The notes under the pieces are model-generated. The model searched no databases. It was not told the DNA's origin and was given only the letters and a program-made list of their open reading frames with translations. Of a stretch of DNA of 15,836 nucleotides, positions 1 to 10,015 are shown in pieces. The first letter of the stretch is position 1. Every line of letters starts with the position of its first letter. A program made the translations under genes and the position numbers. The stretch covers positions 47,648 to 63,483 of the forward strand of contig CAUDNR010003946.1 of NCBI GenBank assembly GCA_958430865.1, read 5' to 3'. This stretch comes from Entrophospora sp. SA101 (taxonomy: Eukaryota > Glomeromycota > Glomeromycetes > Entrophosporales > Entrophosporaceae).

Positions 1-179
1 TTTTATTCCTGTAATCAATCCAAAGATATAAATTCATGCTAAGCTTAAAATCTTATTTTCACTTTGGCATTGACTTGTTTGTACTGGTTTTATTCAATTT
101 CAATCTGGCTGATACTTTTCTAGTTTATTATTTTATTTTATATTAAATTTGTGTAGCACATAATGTAAAAAAAAAAAAA
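1..179. other. AT-rich upstream region, no gene seen
   Basis: Low-complexity AT-rich sequence precedes the F-box frame and ends in a run of 13 A (167-179). The only nearby ATG (163-165) is followed at once by TAA, so it cannot start the downstream frame. I see no coding segment on either strand. Confidence 0.6.
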
Positions 180-653
180 TTGTTTATAACAACTTTACCA
201 CAGGAAATTTTCATTGAAATATTTAAATACATTGAAAAGGATTATAAAACACTATATTCTTGTGTTCTTGTCAATAAAAAATGGCATAATATCAATATTC
301 CAACTTTATGGAGAAACCCATTTATTTCTAAAAACAGCATCAAAATATTAATTAATTGCTTACTAGAAGAAGATAAAAATTTCTTGGTGGAAAATGATAT
401 TATATTCAAAGATTTTGAATTATTGGAAAAACCACCATTATACAATTATGCTAAATTTACAACTGAATTAGGTTTTTATAAATTCAATGATTTTTTGCAA
501 TATTTATGTGATTTATATAGTTCAGGATATTTTCAATTAAAAACAAAATTGGATGAATTTATTTTTGATCATTCAAATATCAGAAAGCTTACAATATCAG
601 ATAGTGAAGAATTGGTGGATCATCATAGATTTGATACTTGTTTATGTATATAG
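180..653 (+). pseudogene. F-box protein fragment lacking an ATG
   Basis: The N-terminus carries an F-box: the LPQEIFIEIFKYI helix, then a CVLVNKKWHNINIPTLWRNPF segment in two parts (CVLVNKKW and PTLWRNPF). F-box proteins bind Skp1 and recruit substrates to SCF ubiquitin ligases. The frame begins with TTG, and no in-frame ATG lies between it and the upstream stop at 144-146. The junction reads ATTG after a run of 13 A; removing one T would give ATG exactly at the first codon. At 157 codons the product is about a third of the usual 400-500 aa length of F-box/leucine-rich proteins in such fungi, and the repeat region is absent. It is probably a decayed or truncated copy, or a sequencing error at the homopolymer. 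The F-box call is firm; the pseudogene status is inference. Confidence 0.7.
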
Positions 654-1065
654 TAATAGTTGTTTTTCTATACAAATCACTTGATTTGAAGACTAATATA
701 TTTAATTCAAATCTCAAAAAAATTGCCAGCACTTGATAACAATTAATTCATGATATACAATTTAATATTAATCAAAATATGTTCGTAATAAATGATGAAC
801 ATTCCAACACAAATCAAATAACAATTTAATTTGTAAAAAGGAGGGTATATTACTTAAGTGCACATGGGCATTTATTCAATTGTAAATAGAATAATCCATT
901 TTTATGTATTTTCTCCCTTGTATGTGATTATTTAACAAAAAAATGAACATTTTGAGTAGTTAAGCTTAGGAATATAGGAATAATAGGAAATATAAATTAT
1001 AAAAAACAACAAGTCATTCAAAAACGTCACACTAGCTTATAAGAATTTCTTTTATAAATTATTGG
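654..1065. other. convergent intergenic region, nothing recognised
   Basis: This AT-rich gap lies between the 3' ends of the F-box frame (plus) and BCS1 (minus). It should hold both 3' untranslated regions. I see no ORF, RNA gene or repeat of note. Confidence 0.5.
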
Positions 1066-2779
1066 TTACCAATTCTTCATAACAGAATCTGAATTTGCAA
1101 CTGCTGCTTTTGCATTGTTTTTATAATACACAAAATGTCCTTGTAATTGGGCTGTACTCACTCCTTTACCTCGCACTCTCTTAACAAATTCATCTGCCAA
1201 CATATCTGCCCCCTCATAAAATCTTAAAAACATATTATGAATCTGGTATTCACTTGCATTATCAAACAACTCTTTGACATCAACTCTACCAGGTCTAATC
1301 AATGCATTGTCAAGATGTTCCAAATGATTAGTTGTCATAAATATTATACGCTCTTCAGATGATGCCACTCCATCCAATGCATTTAATAATCCGCTAAATG
1401 TTACCATTGATTGATTATGACTAAAAATTAATTAATAAATTAATAAACAATATATTACATTATTACAATAAATAAAGCATTTATATATTTAAATGTAACA
1501 ATTTTTTTCTTATACCTTCCACGATATTGCTGTTTTTCTGTTGTAGTTGTCGGCAATTGCTTTGGGTTAAAAGCTGCATCAATATCTTCTAATAATATAA
1601 TACTTCGTTGGGGTGCATTGCTCATCAAATGATTTAATCGATCATCTGTTAATCCCAATTCTGCCAAGTTTAATATGCAAATATTATATTCCAACTCCCC
1701 TGCAAGTGCTTGTATAAAACTACTTTTACCACTTCCTGGTGGCCCATACAACAAATACCCACGCCTATATGGTATTCCTAACATATATTATTCATGATAT
1801 TAACAATAACAAATGTAACCATATTATTATTAAATAAAGTATATGTGATCTATCTCACCTCTGTCATTATACCATTTGCCATTGCTAATAAAATCTTTGA
1901 CATCTTTAACTACCCTTTCTTTAACTCCTCTATCTAATATCACCGAATCTAATAATCTACGTTTTCTTGGTAATCCAAAAGGTCGCCATTCAGGCCCCCA
2001 ACTAGTAAAAACAACAGTTTTTCCTTCTTGTTTAGCTAATGCTAGTTTTTGTGCTTCCTTCAACAATTCTCCAAACAAATGTCGGTCACGGGCCAATGTT
2101 GTCAACGTGACGGTTTCCCATGGACTACCAGAAGTCATATCCAACATCTTGGTATCTCGTTGACGCTCAACCTATATATTATCAACAACTTCCGAAAGAA
2201 CAACTTTTGAAATGTGTACAACAACCTTCTTATTTCTTCCTTTTTTTTTTCTTTGAATAAATACTCGTATTTCTTGTGCATTTTTCCTTGATTCTTGGTT
2301 TATTAAAGATTTGTTTGTACACATTTCAAAATTTGTTCCAAAGAAGTAGTGGTGTCTAAATTTAATTCAATATATATATATATTAAGTAATACAAAATAT
2401 ATATAAATATTAAATGAATAAAAATACATACCTGTAACCACACACCTTTCCATCTAAAGAAATGTTTTCCTGGTCCTGGAACCAAGCTGAATGCCGTACT
2501 AACACTACCATTGTCATGTTGTATAAAACTAGTTTCTACTGCATATTGATGTATTCGCTGTTTGGACTGTTGTGACATCCATTGCAAAAACCATTGATAT
2601 GACTTGTCTCTTGAAGGAATCTCTAGAGATACAAGCATTTGTCTACGCGTTATGGTAAGTCCATACATCAACCCTTTTCTTAAGGCTGCTAGGCCTGCTC
2701 CTACCCCGATAACTCCAACTCCTGCTGAAAAATATGGATTTGAGGAAAAAATTCCTGATAACAATGAAGATTCTACCAT
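1066..2779 (-). CDS. BCS1: Bcs1-type mitochondrial AAA ATPase (four exons)
   Basis: Bcs1 is an AAA ATPase of the mitochondrial inner membrane that moves the folded Rieske iron-sulfur protein into cytochrome bc1 (complex III). Exons on the minus strand: 2779-2432, 2171-1859, 1777-1516, 1420-1066. Introns are 260, 81 and 95 nt, all GT..AG, with junction phases 0, 1 and 2. The product is 425 aa, close to the human (419) and yeast (456) proteins. A glycine-rich membrane segment lies at about residues 17-34, followed by basic residues, as expected of the internal import signal. The Bcs1-specific domain follows. Then come Walker A GPPGSGKS (232-239), Walker B LLEDID (282-287), sensor 1 MTTNH (336-340) and the IRPGRVD arginine-finger region (Arg353). 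The start ATG is the first in frame and gives the expected N-terminus. It is head-to-head with the trehalose phosphorylase gene. Confidence 0.93.
2172..2431 (-). repeat. BCS1 intron 1 with a 17-nt inverted repeat
   Basis: This 260-nt intron is about three times longer than the other introns here. It runs from GTATGT (2431 downward) to TAG (2174-2172). It contains the perfect inverted repeat TTTTGAAATGTGTACAA at 2205-2221 and its reverse complement at 2315-2331, separated by 93 nt. Weaker pairing continues outside for about 15-20 nt. A TA microsatellite lies at about 2371-2382. An inserted foldback element is the simplest reading, but no target duplication is evident. Confidence 0.6.
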
Positions 2780-3158
2780 TTTATCTTGAAAAAAATTTTT
2801 GATTTCATTTTAAGCATGGTGTACATTTGATTTCATTGGCTAAATTTTGTGATAATCCCTTCCAGATATCGCGCAAAAAGAACGGTTGATGATTTGATGT
2901 TGAGAATAATGTCAAAGATGTTTGGGTTGAGCGTCAATATATTAGCCTATATTTTTTTTCAGGCCATACCATTTTTTTATTGATTTTTTTTGATTTATCC
3001 CAAAATTTATTTTACATCAGTTGGTTAAAAACCCTCTTTTGCCTAATATAATAATGTATTATTATTATCAATTAAATAAAATAAATTCGACTCCGATTAA
3101 ATAAAAAATAATAAAAACATTAATAATTACTTAATTACTTTTTATTTTTATAAATAAA
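2780..3158. promoter_or_regulatory. shared bidirectional promoter region, BCS1 / trehalose phosphorylase
   Basis: These 379 bp separate the two divergent start codons, so both promoters must lie here. The sequence is T- and A-rich, with T-runs on the BCS1 side and TTTTTATAAATAAAATGG at the phosphorylase start. A CGCG-containing patch lies at about 2866-2876. The 13-mer at 2925-2937 recurs inverted at 2160-2172. I cannot assign specific factor sites. Confidence 0.5.
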
Positions 3159-5953
3159 ATGGAAAACAAAACCAGACTTCTTCATAAAACAAAAAGAAAA
3201 CCTAGTGTTTTAGCGGTGCCACAAACTGTATATCTTGGATTGGAATTAGATTATGATCAGGTCAATCAACAAAAAATAGTTTATGCTGTTGCTATACATG
3301 ATGGATATTATACAATTGATTTTGAATTTTCTTCAGTGGATGTTTCCAAGTATAAAACAGAGCAAGAAAAAATCAATGGGGCCATTGACACAATATTAGG
3401 AAATATTACTTCATATGTTAGATCTCAAAATTTCAAGGTTCAAGCTATAGGTCTAGGTGCTTATTTAAAAAACCAAGATGGAAAAAATATAAAAAAGTTA
3501 TTGTACACATCACCTACTTTAGCATCAAGAATTTGGTTAGAACTTGATGCATTGCCATTCATTGTCCATACAAAAGGTATGACTGTTGATGAGAGAGCTA
3601 GTTCTGCTGTTAGAAAAACTGTTGTTTGGTAAATATTAAAAATCTATTGATCTATAAATATTTATATAAACACACACAACACACACACACACATATATAA
3701 ACTGACTTTTGCATATTTGCATACATATGAATATAGGATAAGTCCTCTAACACCAGGATCAATTCCAAGAATATCAGTTGGCTATAGGCATGAAGTAGAA
3801 GTTGATCTCAATGGAATGATCAAATTGGTTGATTTGCTTCACTATGAAAAAACTGTTTGCCCTGAAACCTGGAGAGTAATAAATACAATTGCAAATGAGA
3901 TCAGAGCTAAAAATATTTGTATATCATTTTTTAATTCCACTCCTCAAGGTGGTGGAGGTAAGTAGTTTTGAATGGATTTATTTATTTGTTAATTTTATTC
4001 CTATTATATTTATATATTTTATATTACCCAATTGATTAGTTGCTCTAATGAGACATGCACTTGTACGTTTATGTCTTTTATTAAAACTTGATATACACTG
4101 GTTTGTTGCCAAACCAAAACCTGAAATTTTTGATATCACAAAAAGAAAATTTCATAATGTTCTACAGGTAGTTAATTATTAAAAAAAATTTGTAACTACA
4201 TAATAATGAGTTAATTAAATTTATTCATTTATTCTATATTTAAAAGGGTGTTTCTTCACCTGATGTTAGATTAACAAAATCTGATAAGGAAGAATTCATT
4301 ACATGGTCTAATACTAATGCTGAACGCTTCTGGAGTGATGATAAAGGCCCTATAAAAATAAGTGATGTGATAATTATAGATGATCCACAAGGTACACATG
4401 ATATTCCATTATCTATATAATCAATCTTTATCTATTTATTTAAAATAAAATAATCATACTTAGTTTATATTTTATATTATAGTTTGTGGTATTATTCCAC
4501 ACATCAAAAAAAATAATCCAACTTGTAAAATTATTTATAGAAGTCATATTGAAAGTAAGTTGCTTTTTTTTTAATTTCTTGTTTTTTTTTTTTTTTTTTC
4601 TGATAAATAATATTTATACAAGTTACCTACGTTTATTCAAGTTTGTGCAGATTTAATTAGAAAAAATCCAAATGGCCCACAAGCTGAAACTTGGAATTTT
4701 TTATATCAATTCATATCACAAGTTGATCTTTTTGTATCTCATCCAATTGCAAATTTCATACCAGATAATGTTCCCCGTAAAAAGGTAATTATATATTTTT
4801 TTTTAAATAAAAATTTGTTATTTGGTATATTATTTAACTTGACATTATCTAAACAATTGTTCTCTTTTTTTAAAACATTTGTTTAGATTGTATTGCTTCC
4901 AGCTTCTACAGATCCATTAGATGGTTTAAATAAAGAATTAAAAGATTCAGACAAAGAATATTATAAACTAATTTATAATCGTTTATCAAATGATCAATGT
5001 GGTGTGGTAATAGATTTTCGGAGGCCATATATTGTTCAAGTTGCTAGGTTTGACCCAAGTAAAGGTATTAATTTATTATATTATTATTATTATTATTGCT
5101 AAAAAAATTTTTTTTTTTTTGATGTTAATTTTTAATATAACATAATATCATTATAGGTATTCCATTATTAATTGAATCATTTAGATTATTTAGAGAGAAA
5201 TTGAAAAATACAGGTTGGGATAACTATGGAATGCCCTCATTAATTATATGCGGTGCTGGTAGCATAGATGATCCTGATGGTACATTAATATATGAACAAA
5301 TTCATTCTTTATTAAGTGAAAGTATATATCAAGATATAGTTGATGATATATCAGTTGTAAGATTACCACCTTGCGATCAACTTTTTAATACAATGTTAAG
5401 ATGTGCACATGTTGTATTACAATTAAGTACACGAGAAGGATTTGAAGTTAAAGTCACTGAAGCTTTGGCAAAAGGTGTACCTGTTGTAGCTTTTAAGGCT
5501 GGTGGTATACCACTACAAATTCGCCATGGAGAAACTGGCTTTTTAGTTGATATAGGTGATACGAGTCAAGTTGCTGACTATTTATATCAATTATTTAATG
5601 ATAATGACCTCCATAATAGAATGTCACAAGCAGCAAAGACAACAGTCAATGAAGAATACTTTACAGTATTTCAAACTTTAAATTGGTTATATATTATAAA
5701 TCAATTGAGTAATAGTAAGAAATCAAAAAATATTAGTAAAGGTGCTAATATAGATAATGATGATTATGATTATGATGATGATGGTGATGATGATGGTGAT
5801 GATGATGATGATAAAGAAGAACCCAATATAATTAAAAAGGTTGGGGAAGAAGAAGGTGAAAGTTTGGTGGGTGATGGTAAATGGGTGAAAGAATTATGGA
5901 CTGAAAAATATAATTACAAAGGAAAAGATATGATTGATGGTATTTATTATTGA
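3159..5953 (+). CDS. trehalose phosphorylase, retaining, GT4 family (eight exons)
   Basis: This resembles fungal trehalose phosphorylase/synthase (Neurospora CCG-9, basidiomycete TP), which reversibly converts trehalose and phosphate to glucose and alpha-glucose 1-phosphate in the cytosol. Exons: 3159-3628, 3737-3957, 4040-4167, 4247-4391, 4483-4554, 4642-4784, 4887-5064, 5157-5953. The seven introns (79-108 nt) are all GT..AG, and the frame closes to 717 aa, near the usual ~700-750. Landmarks: STPQGGG VALMRH loop at 224-236, DDPQ at 318-321, YRSHIE at 340-345, VARFDPSKG at 445-453, and STREGFEVKVTEAL at 543-556 with the GT4 EX7E pair Glu546/Glu554, then GGIPLQ. The GT fold ends near residue 640. 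It is followed by an Asp-rich stretch (about 650-674) encoded by GAT repeats and a short basic/aromatic tail. It shares its upstream region with BCS1. Confidence 0.93.
3665..3696 (+). repeat. CA microsatellite in intron 1 of the phosphorylase
   Basis: A (CA)n tract, interrupted once by AA and running into ATATATA, lies inside the 108-nt intron (3629-3736) of the trehalose phosphorylase gene. It is non-coding and likely length-variable between isolates. Confidence 0.8.
5757..5814 (+). repeat. GAT-rich coding microsatellite (acidic tract)
   Basis: Near-tandem GAT codons with occasional TAT/GGT encode about 25 mostly Asp residues near the C-terminus of the trehalose phosphorylase. The tract is in frame and lies after the conserved catalytic domain. 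Replication slippage would vary the acidic tail length without shifting the frame. Confidence 0.85.
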
Positions 5954-6349
5954 TAGATAAATAATGTTGTTTTCATTATCATCATCATTATTCTTGGTAC
6001 TGTTACTAAAGTATTTATTATTGATTTTAGGTTCTTGACTTCATTATTAAATCATAGAATTACCAAGTTTTAGAAGTTATATATATAATATATAATATTT
6101 CAGTCATTTACACATCATATTTGTTTATTAATTATTTCATATTCATTTGCTTGTCATGTATTCATTTATTTATTTTTTATATATTCTATTAGTGACTAAG
6201 AAAAATATAAAGAAAATATTTATTGATATGATCTTTTGTACATTATTAAATTATTAAAAATAAATATGTTAACTAATTTATTACTAAACATTACTAATAT
6301 GACAAATGTTCATGTAAAAATAAATATAAAGTCATCAAAAATATTTAAA
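5954..6349. other. convergent 3' intergenic region, nothing recognised
   Basis: The gap lies between the stop codons of the phosphorylase (plus) and ATG15 (minus). It is very AT-rich, with a TA-rich stretch at about 6080-6100. It should contain both 3' untranslated regions and polyadenylation sites. The open frames I read here are short and uncompelling. Confidence 0.5.
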
Positions 6350-8138
6350 TTAACTATAATTCCAAAGTCCACAATCTTCACATTCATGTTCATGTTTACA
6401 TTCTGGCAATGCAAAGTTATAAGTCACATTCCAAAGAGTTAAAATTTTTTCAATCACTTCTTTGATGCTGTGTGTTTTTAAACTTACACCCCATTTTAAT
6501 TTCTCAACTACATCAAATACACATGCTTTTCCAACATGACATTTTGTTTCCATCTTTTTTTTTTAATTTGAAACAAAAGAAATTTATTAGAAAATTTTAG
6601 ATATTAAGAAAAATAAACATCCATAACTTACTGCATATCCACCAAGATAGCACCAACTTGTAATCCCCTATAAAAATATATATATTGATATATCAAAGAT
6701 GATTATTAATAACAAAGACTTTAAAATTCAACTAATAATTATTTGACTATTACATTACAAAGACCCATGTAAATAGGATCAGCAGTTTGACCAATATGCC
6801 AAATAGGTAATAGTTCATATGGTACAGCTGGAGGTCCCGGTAAATGTAATTTTTTTGCAGCTCGTCTTTCCCCAGGTGCCTCATATGCAACCACTGGCAA
6901 GCCATGAGTTAATCCTAGTAATGAGGCCAAGGATCCACCAAGAGAATGGCCAATTAACCATACTTTTGAATCTTGAAATTCAGAAGCCATATTATCAAAA
7001 AGATTCTTTTTGTGATAATTAAAGCAAGAATGGAAAAAATAAAATATTAGAAGTAAATAACAATTAATTATCAAAGAAAAAATTTTTTTTTCAATTAAAA
7101 AAGAGACAAATGATTTACCAAAACAACTTTGTAATATAATGATTCATCCGATTCTTTATCAACACTCTCTTGTAAACAGTCAATATCACAATTGTAATTG
7201 CCACGATGACAATCACATACACCAGACCAGGTACGATCAACTTTGGCACAACAACATGAAAATAATAAGTTATCCTAACAAATTAAGATCAAAATTGATT
7301 TTAAAAAAAGCATCATTATAAAACTTTTAGGAAATGATAATTAAAATGAAATTTTATAAAAAACAAACATTAATTTTGTCACGTTTAGTAGTTGGTCCAT
7401 TTAATTCCATACTGGTTCCTTTTATCGCTATTATTACTAACTCATTATTTTGACTAGTAAATACATGGCCACGAACACCATCTTCTTCCCATCCAAATGA
7501 TTGATTCTGATCGAATCAAAAATAATAGTAGTGTATTAATTAGTAAAGAGAAATATAAGCATCAAGAATATATGATATAAAATAAGAAAAAGTCTTTTTT
7601 AATAAATTTTAATGACACATACCTTAGGATATTCTTTGCCTATATCATACCAATCAATGGCATCATTATCAATCAAGTAAGCATTATAAGTCATTTTTGC
7701 CAAATTAATCAATGTTCTATAATCTTTAATATCTGGCACAAGTTTAATTTCTTCATCCCAATCAATAATGGTCGAAATTCCTTCGTTTTGTGAACGTAAA
7801 CGAAATTCATTAATAGCATTTTGTTTTGTAGGTCTAACACTAGTTTCATTGATAGCTCTGATTGTGTGAGTAAAAGGAATACCACTACTTTGTTCTTTTG
7901 CTAAAATTTCAAAGTCACTAAAATCTTTGCGTTTAATAAGATTAGGAAAACGAGTAGAGCCATGATGAAAAATATGCTTTAGTTTAACTGTTTTTAATAA
8001 TCCATCTTCATTGGATGTTGTTGTAGTAGTAGCAGTACATTCTGATTGGTGATCATTTAATGTAAGCACTATAATAAGTATGTAAAGAAGGCTTGTTGTA
8101 AGTTTGATGATATGATTTGAGAAATGATGCTTCTTCAT
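6350..8138 (-). CDS. ATG15: Atg15-type vacuolar/autophagic lipase (six exons)
   Basis: Atg15 is a membrane-anchored phospholipase/lipase that reaches the vacuole through the multivesicular body pathway and breaks down autophagic and Cvt body membranes. Minus-strand exons: 8138-7623, 7506-7369, 7274-7119, 7005-6754, 6667-6632, 6553-6350. All junctions are phase 0 with GT..AG, and introns are 78-116 nt. The product is 433 aa, within the family range. A single N-terminal membrane segment (about 10-27) is a signal anchor. KHIFHHGS (about 54-61) and AIKGTS (199-204) are typical Atg15 blocks. The nucleophile motif GHSLGG places Ser291 as catalytic, with Asp346 in TADP and His394 in THSI completing the triad. 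A Cys cluster (CCCA, CDC, CLQ) lies in exon 3, and the C-terminus has the Atg15-like CEDC near its end. The fifth exon is only 36 nt. It is convergent with the phosphorylase gene. Confidence 0.93.
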
Positions 8139-8681
8139 ATGTAATTTTCTAAAGTACAGTTTTTTTACTTTTAAAAAGAAATAAAAAAATCTGTAATTTT
8201 GATTTCAACTTTTAAAAACATATATGCACGCCGATCCAATTTTTTAACACTAATATCAAAATGGTTATTAAATGGTGCCCCATTCATCTAGCATCTAGTT
8301 GGGGTGCGCGATATTCTAGAAAGGCTAGGATTTATAAAAAACATAATAATAGCAAAATAAGTTGCTTTCAAATCACTACTGCGTTTCCATTTCCAAAGCT
8401 ATAGGCTCCAATTGATTTTCAAAATGTAATGGGCTCAAGACCAAATAGAGTAGAACAAAAAAACTCTTTGTAATTATAAAAAAAATGCACACCATCTACT
8501 ACTACCACAGAAATTCTGTCAATCACGCCCAACATTAGATGAATAATGAAGCTATCAGTAATTATTATTATTATTATAATAAAAATAGGTATTAGTATGG
8601 GAAATCTCTAATGACCATAACATGGCGCCTATCCTTAAATTAGTTAATTTTTTAATATTGTATCACAAAACAAAAAAATGA
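8139..8681. other. ATG15 upstream region with a GC-richer hairpin patch
   Basis: This is the upstream region of ATG15. Around 8277-8310 a CCCCA / TGGGG pair flanks a loop with two CATCTAG copies, giving a small hairpin that is GC-richer than its surroundings. TTCTAGAA at about 8313-8320 matches a heat-shock-element dimer, but one copy is weak evidence. A TTA microsatellite lies at about 8560-8578. No gene is seen. Confidence 0.4.
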
Positions 8682-9329
8682 TTTTTCCAAAAATTATACG
8701 TTCAACTTTCATTTTCAAACTATAATAGTAATATTTCACCAAAATTATTAGCAGCTTCAAGGAGTGTCTCTGCTAGTTATAGTATCATGTCTACTATTTC
8801 AACATTGAAAGAAGAAATAAATACATGGTCTTCATCTACGCCATCAGACAAAATTTCTAATTCGATTATTCCTTTAACTACAATTAACGTTGAAGATGAA
8901 ATACATAGAACTGCAATCAAAATTTTTCAACAATCAATAGATCTTTTAATAAATTTATCTAATAATGATGATGAAGATTATCTTCACATTTATTAGAGTA
9001 AATTTTTACCACAAAGTTCTATTGGAAAATATATTAGGGAAGTAATTTCAGCAATTAATTAAGATGTATTAATTACTTGATAAATATTGCAATTAATATA
9101 AATATTTTATATCTAGACATTTATGTGACTATTTTAGATTATTGATTGAATCAAAATCGCTGATAGAGAAAAGAAACGTAAAGAATATAATCACCCATTA
9201 GATGATTATGAAAAAAAAAAGATTGTAGATTATGATAATAGAATGGCAAATGTGTTTATTTACGCATACGTGTTGTATTTACGCATATGTGCGCATTTAT
9301 TTGTATGTATAAATATGTATAAATACTAA
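8682..9329 (+). pseudogene. decayed protein-coding remnant, family unknown
   Basis: One reading frame looks coding across about 640 nt but is cut by stops. Segment 1 (8682-8996) is open from a TGA to a TAG and contains an ATG at 8787. It has a Ser-rich stretch (SPKLLAASRSVSASY), then STLKEEINTWSSSTPSDKIS. Directly after the TAG the same frame continues as SKFLPQSSIGKYIREVISAIN to a TAA at 9060. A stop-rich stretch (9060-9149) may be decay or an intron. The same frame then resumes as ADREKKRKEYNHPLDDYEKK from 9159. Retention of frame either side of the stops suggests an old gene with nonsense changes. I do not recognise the family. The 69-codon ORF from 8787 alone could be annotated as a small gene, but the context argues against it. 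Confidence 0.5.
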
Positions 9330-10015
9330 CACGCATACTTCAATCGAAATTAGAAAGAATAAAAACATCAAATTTGAAAGCGGTAAAGATCATTTCAGTT
9401 ATTTCCTTGACTTTCCAATGAAAGCTAAATTTAACAATTGATTAAATTAAATTCTACATACAGTAAGGAATTATGGAATTATGTTTTGTTGTCATCACGC
9501 AGTAAATAAATAAATAAATATATTGATTTTTTTTTTCGTTAAATAAATATTTTTGAATTTATTAGATAGATATTTTCTCAAAAAATTGTTAGTACATGTA
9601 CTACTAATGTTCACGTTATGATCATTGCTAAATTTAGACTATCTCTCGAACATCATATCTAAATTTGGCAGTAAAGAATTTTAAAACCAAAAATCAGGTG
9701 ACCCATTTGTTAAGAGTATGACGTACAATAGTATATTTTGCCATCATAATTTTTGATCCGACCCAACCCGCTTATTGTTAAAATGGGAGGAATACCCCTT
9801 TTGAGGTTATTCCAAAAATTTTTTTACCCCACTTTAATGAGGCACTCACACGGAAACCTTTAGTAAAAGGCGAAAGGTTTATACGATCTGCAAGTACCTC
9901 GTGGGAATGTAGAAATAAATCTATCGAAATTAATGTTTTATTTATTACAATTGCAGATTAATTTGATAATTATGGGATTTTTATCCGTGTGTAACACCAT
10001 AATGATATTGTACAA
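9330..10015. other. repeat-like region with adjacent hairpins, no gene
   Basis: AT-rich sequence with short coding-like pieces (for example a stop-free stretch near 9365-9440) that I cannot assign. A TAAA microsatellite lies at about 9502-9520. From 9770 to 9915 the sequence becomes GC-richer with two adjacent hairpins: GGAATA (9789-9794) pairs with TATTCC (9808-9813), and AAACCTTT (9854-9861) pairs with AAAGGTTT (9873-9880) across an 11-nt loop. This looks like repeat DNA rather than a gene. Confidence 0.45.

Noticed and set aside
242..445. 67-codon minus-strand ORF
   Set aside because: Lies antisense inside the F-box frame; a shadow with no features of its own.
1876..2163. 95-codon plus-strand ORF
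   Set aside because: Antisense to BCS1 exon 2, whose minus-strand product is clearly conserved.
2303..2431. C-terminal extension of the BCS1 first exon read through intron 1
   Set aside because: Sequence after GTATGT is AT-rich and unlike Bcs1; splicing at 2432/2171 restores the family sequence exactly.
2604..2789. 61-codon plus-strand ORF
   Set aside because: Antisense to BCS1 exon 1.
6236..6442. 68-codon plus-strand ORF
   Set aside because: AT-rich and partly antisense to the last ATG15 exon.
6819..7321. Two plus-strand ORFs (6819-7022 and 7139-7321)
   Set aside because: Antisense to ATG15 exons 3 and 4, which carry the Cys cluster and GHSLGG.
8311..8322. Heat-shock element (TTCTAGAA)
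   Set aside because: A single dimer without a third unit can occur by chance; not enough to claim regulation of ATG15.
9841..9915. tRNA-like fold
   Set aside because: Hairpins are present, but no cloverleaf with TTC-loop and acceptor stem could be drawn.
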